From positions 124,001-188,000 of the forward strand of contig CAWBCD010000014.1 of assembly GCA_963787205.1 (NCBI GenBank): DNA of 64,000 nucleotides, written 5' to 3'. This document shows, in pieces, positions 61,455 to 64,000 of the stretch. How positions within the stretch are numbered: the stretch's first letter is position 1; every line of letters starts with the position of its first letter. The DNA comes from DATFNI01 sp963787205 (lineage in GTDB: Bacteria; Bacteroidota; Rhodothermia; Balneolales; DATFMH01). A program made the position numbers and the translations under genes. The notes under the pieces are model-generated. The model searched no databases. It saw only the letters and a program-made list of their open reading frames with translations, and was not told where the DNA came from.

Positions 61455-61838
61455 ATGGTATTTGTAAAAACGACAAATGAACTTTCGGTTAGGGTTGAAC
61501 CACACTACCTTGAAGAAAAATCCAATCCGGCAGAAAGACGGCATATATTTTCGTACTATATAACGATAGAAAATCACAGTAATGAGCCTGTGAGATTAAT
61601 TCGTCGTCACTGGACTATTCAAGAAAATGGGATCTTTCCAAGATCTTATGAGGGTGAGGGTAATGTTGGACAACAACCGATTATTCCGGTTGGTGAAGAA
61701 TACCGGTATAAGTGCTACTGTGTGCTCAGCAGTTACAGTGGTTTTATGGATGGGTACTACGAAATTCATTCTATGAACGGTGATGATTTTAACGTTCTAA
61801 TCCCTCGATTCTCACTTATGTCATCATTGTTAAACTAA
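61455..61838 (+). CDS. apaG: ApaG domain protein
   Basis: A 127-residue single-domain protein: TNELSVRVEPHYLEEKSNP, FSYYITIENHSNEPVRLIRRHW, EGNVGQQPIIPVGEEYRYKC and GFMDGYYEIHSMNGDDFNVLIPRF match ApaG along the whole length. ApaG is a beta-sandwich linked to magnesium/cobalt resistance and diadenosine tetraphosphate metabolism in enterobacteria, with no firm mechanism. Stands alone. Confidence 0.93.
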   Translation: MVFVKTTNELSVRVEPHYLEEKSNPAERRHIFSYYITIENHSNEPVRLIRRHWTIQENGIFPRSYEGEGNVGQQPIIPVGEEYRYKCYCVLSSYSGFMDGYYEIHSMNGDDFNVLIPRFSLMSSLLN

Positions 61839-62367
61839 GGTTTTGCAGAAGCTCATAGTATCTCCTCCGATGGATAGTTTTAGTTTTATACTCTTCTAAA
61901 ACCAAATGACCAGCCGGGTAGAAAAAAAAGAAAAGCTACTCTCAACTATACAGTGAAATATCATCTCACAGTTTTTTAGTTAAATACAGCTGATATTCAT
62001 GGAATGTATATCACCCTGAATACATGCCTTCCGTGATTTAAAGTGCCTTACCGGACAAACAAACTCATAAGCCACGGATCCGGTACGGCATAAACCCTTT
62101 CTATTCTATAGCCAAAAAATTCATGCAAAATTACGGTGACAGGGTGAGGAATATAACGCGCCTTTTCCCGATGCAGATTGTGAGGGAAGTTCACACTATT
62201 CGATGTATTTTATGTAAATCATGAATATTTTGGTTAACCGGCAACCGCTGGTAGATAAAATGAACATTTCTTTCATTAAGCCTTGCGAAATCGAGGGAAT
62301 TAGTGAATTGAATTTTGGGTTAAAAAGCTCGGATATAATTATCCATACTATTTAATAAGCTCCCATT
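61839..62367. other. 529-base intergenic region, no gene recognised
   Basis: Low-GC sequence between apaG and the beta-barrel gene. I see no open frame with family character, no strong hairpin and no repeat matching the others in the window. It could hold a small RNA or a long leader for 62368. Confidence 0.4.
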
Positions 62368-63132
62368 ATGCGAAAATCAGGTTACAGAAACTATAATAAA
62401 TGGAAGGCGATTCCGGCCGCGTTTTTAATCTTGTTTATTGGCGGCTTCACAAGTGTTAAGGCACAGATGTTTTCTGTCAAGTCGTTGCCCCAGCAATATG
62501 GACCGCCGATGACGTCAGCCTATATCAGCGTAATTCCAACAAATTTTCAGTATAAACCCAGGGGATCCGGATCGAATACACAAACAAATGCTTTCGATTT
62601 TAATGATCCTTTATATCGATTGGGATTAGATCTATCCGGTCTGGAAATTAATGCAACGGCCGGCTGGAGTCTTGGCCCACTTAACAACCTGAATTACTTT
62701 GGACTGGAAATCGGTTTTAATTCAAAATATCCGGTTTTGCGAACCCATCCCTTCGTCTTAAGCTTGCCTTTGGCAATTAAGATTGGTTATACGAGGGTTA
62801 ATGATAAAAGATCAAGCAACATATCAAATGATTTCAGACAGAATAATGCAACGATCGGTTCCGGATTGCATGCCGATTTCATGCTGCCGCATCGAATAAG
62901 AATAAGCCTTGAAGGGACCGTTAATTATGGTTTTAGTACCAGGTCATTGGGGCAGTCTAGCGGTTCCGCATGGATCATCGATAGCCGGAACCGCATCTAC
63001 TTTGATCGCGTGTTAGGGCAAATTGGTTTTGTTGCGGGCCTGGATTATCGTTATACCCGGTTCAATGGAAGTGGAATAGAATTTGATTACGGAGAGAAAA
63101 ATATAGGATTCATACTGGGAATAACTTTTTAA
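62368..63132 (+). CDS. Predicted outer membrane beta-barrel protein
   Basis: A 254-residue exported protein with signal peptide (AAFLILFIGGFTSVKAQ). The body is a succession of amphipathic strands with alternating hydrophobics and aromatic girdle residues (LNYFGLEIGFNSKYP, IKIGYTRVND, LEGTVNYGFSTRS, AGLDYRYTRFNG), ending in the barrel terminus IGFILGITF. The strand count suggests an 8-12-strand barrel. No family name is certain. It overlaps the next gene by one base (TAATG). Confidence 0.75.
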   Translation: MRKSGYRNYNKWKAIPAAFLILFIGGFTSVKAQMFSVKSLPQQYGPPMTSAYISVIPTNFQYKPRGSGSNTQTNAFDFNDPLYRLGLDLSGLEINATAGWSLGPLNNLNYFGLEIGFNSKYPVLRTHPFVLSLPLAIKIGYTRVNDKRSSNISNDFRQNNATIGSGLHADFMLPHRIRISLEGTVNYGFSTRSLGQSSGSAWIIDSRNRIYFDRVLGQIGFVAGLDYRYTRFNGSGIEFDYGEKNIGFILGITF

Positions 63133-63431
63133 TGAAGCCTGAAAAACTATTACTTGAGCTTGAAGAGCTCATAGATGACATCGGATATACTATTCGCCGC
63201 GAGAAAGGTGCTTTTAGAAGTGATTCATGTGTGATGGAAGGACAAAAATTAATTGTCCTGAATAAACGGCAACCAGCGGAATCCCAAATATCGGTCCTTA
63301 CCAGGGTTCTTGAAAATAATCTTACAGATGATATTTATGTTAAACCTGCGGTCCGTAAGGACATAGCTGAGTATCTTGCACGTCGGCCTCGTTCAAATGA
63401 GGATGATGACGTTGACAGTCAACCGGATTAA
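63132..63431 (+). CDS. Conserved small protein of unknown function
   Basis: 99 residues, cytoplasmic, charged: MKPEKLLLELEELIDDIGYT, then RREKGAFRSDSCVMEGQKLI, ending in an acidic tail (SNEDDDVDSQPD). I recognise no domain. It is translationally coupled to the beta-barrel gene before it and lies two bases before the MBL-fold gene, so a three-gene operon is likely. Confidence 0.65.
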   Translation: MKPEKLLLELEELIDDIGYTIRREKGAFRSDSCVMEGQKLIVLNKRQPAESQISVLTRVLENNLTDDIYVKPAVRKDIAEYLARRPRSNEDDDVDSQPD

Positions 63432-63433
63432 AT

Positions 63434-64000
63434 ATGCGTATTACTTTTCTGGGAACCGGTACTTCGATGGGAGTTCCGGTAGCAGGTGGTTTTGGTAGTG
63501 AAGAGATGACAGGGGATCCCCGCGACAACCGTTACCGTTGTTCTGCATGGATACAGACAAAAGAAGCTTCGGTACTGATTGATATTGGTCCCGAATTTCG
63601 GCTGCAGACGTTAAGAGCAGGTATCCGACATATCGATCTGCTGCTTCTTACCCATGAACACACTGATCATATAGGAGGCCTTGACGACCTCAGACCCTTT
63701 AATTATGTACAGGGTAGTAAAATACCCGTGTATACAACACAGAGCTGCGCCGCTTCCCTGAAACGCCGATTTGAATACATGTTTGAACCGAATAAGACTC
63801 CGGGTTCCGTTAACCTGGATATTCAGACTCATTCCAGAAGTATTACTTTTCGGGACTGTAGGATCACTCCCTTACCTGTTTACCACGGTGATCTCTTAAT
63901 TCACGGTTTTAGAATTAATGATCTGAGCTACATCACAGATACAAATTATATTCCGGAGCAGACCCTGGAACTGGTGAAGGGTTCGAAGCTACTCGTTTTA
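63434..64000 (+). CDS. MBL-fold metallohydrolase, 5' part (PhnP-like)
   Basis: The gene runs off the right end; 189 codons are visible. It starts MRITFLGTGTSMGVPVAGG, the glycine-rich start typical of PhnP/phosphoribosyl cyclic phosphodiesterase-like hydrolases. The zinc motif LLLTHEHTDHIGGLDDLRPF (H-x-H-x-D-H) lies at about 74-92, and later metal ligands appear in LPVYHGD and LSYITDTNYIP. The family hydrolyses cyclic phosphodiesters; the substrate here is unknown. Confidence 0.9.
   Translation, partial: MRITFLGTGTSMGVPVAGGFGSEEMTGDPRDNRYRCSAWIQTKEASVLIDIGPEFRLQTLRAGIRHIDLLLLTHEHTDHIGGLDDLRPFNYVQGSKIPVYTTQSCAASLKRRFEYMFEPNKTPGSVNLDIQTHSRSITFRDCRITPLPVYHGDLLIHGFRINDLSYITDTNYIPEQTLELVKGSKLLVL

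Noticed and set aside
1..64000. CRISPR arrays, prophage, integrase or plasmid genes
   Set aside because: No regularly spaced repeats and no recognisable phage, recombinase or transposase gene were seen.

Overview
The window is chromosomal DNA of a Gram-negative, TonB-using, respiring bacterium, most likely from the Bacteroidota/Rhodothermota/Balneolota assemblage. Evidence: two large TonB-dependent receptors with an N-terminal carboxypeptidase-regulatory-like domain; an rpmB-rpmG-DUF4295 operon (the third gene is a small family I know only from this assemblage); a small membrane protein of a Bacteroidota-type family beside one receptor; and promoter-like sequences of the TTTG-N19/20-TAnnTTT type. 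No phage, plasmid or CRISPR locus was seen. Mobile DNA is limited to one MITE-like inverted-repeat element and a few short dispersed repeats.

Layout. 1-8.9 kb: the 3' end of an FAD/NAD(P)H oxidoreductase, a Na+/amino acid symporter, a MITE-like element, a DUF302 protein, a cytochrome c lipoprotein, a membrane-anchored MutS-like ATPase, and a TonB receptor with its small membrane partner. 9.3-17.8 kb: a Zn-ribbon methyltransferase, a DUF1003 protein, uvrA, cydAB and an EamA exporter. 17.9-25.4 kb: a DUF4097 protein and an RND efflux operon (tetR-tolC-RND pump-adaptor, transcribed leftwards) with three phased palindromic operators upstream of tetR. 25.8-32.2 kb: proline dehydrogenase, a membrane metallopeptidase and a histidine kinase in one likely operon, then ferritin, an SDR dehydrogenase and TspO. 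32.3-38.4 kb: Ric iron-sulfur repair protein, chorismate mutase/prephenate dehydrogenase, uvrB, a small lipoprotein and heme A synthase.

38.7-47.4 kb: the most unusual part, a leftward locus running from the outer membrane to the cytoplasm. It encodes a TonB receptor, a YnjB-like binding lipoprotein, two YnjC-like permeases, a YnjD-like ATPase, a 5'-methylthioadenosine/purine-nucleoside-phosphorylase-like enzyme and a methylthioribose-kinase-like (D-x-E motif) sugar kinase. The six genes after the receptor are tightly coupled. It reads as an uptake and salvage route for a nucleoside or modified ribose whose identity cannot be read from the sequence.

47.6-64 kb: a phospholipid-methyltransferase-like gene, marR-doxX, yqeY-cvpA-tyrS, the ribosomal protein operon, gyrB-gyrA, a WYL regulator, mnmG-rsmG carrying two perfect parS sites (suggesting a region close to the replication origin), tRNA-Asp, apaG, a beta-barrel protein, a small unknown protein and the start of an MBL-fold hydrolase cut by the window end.
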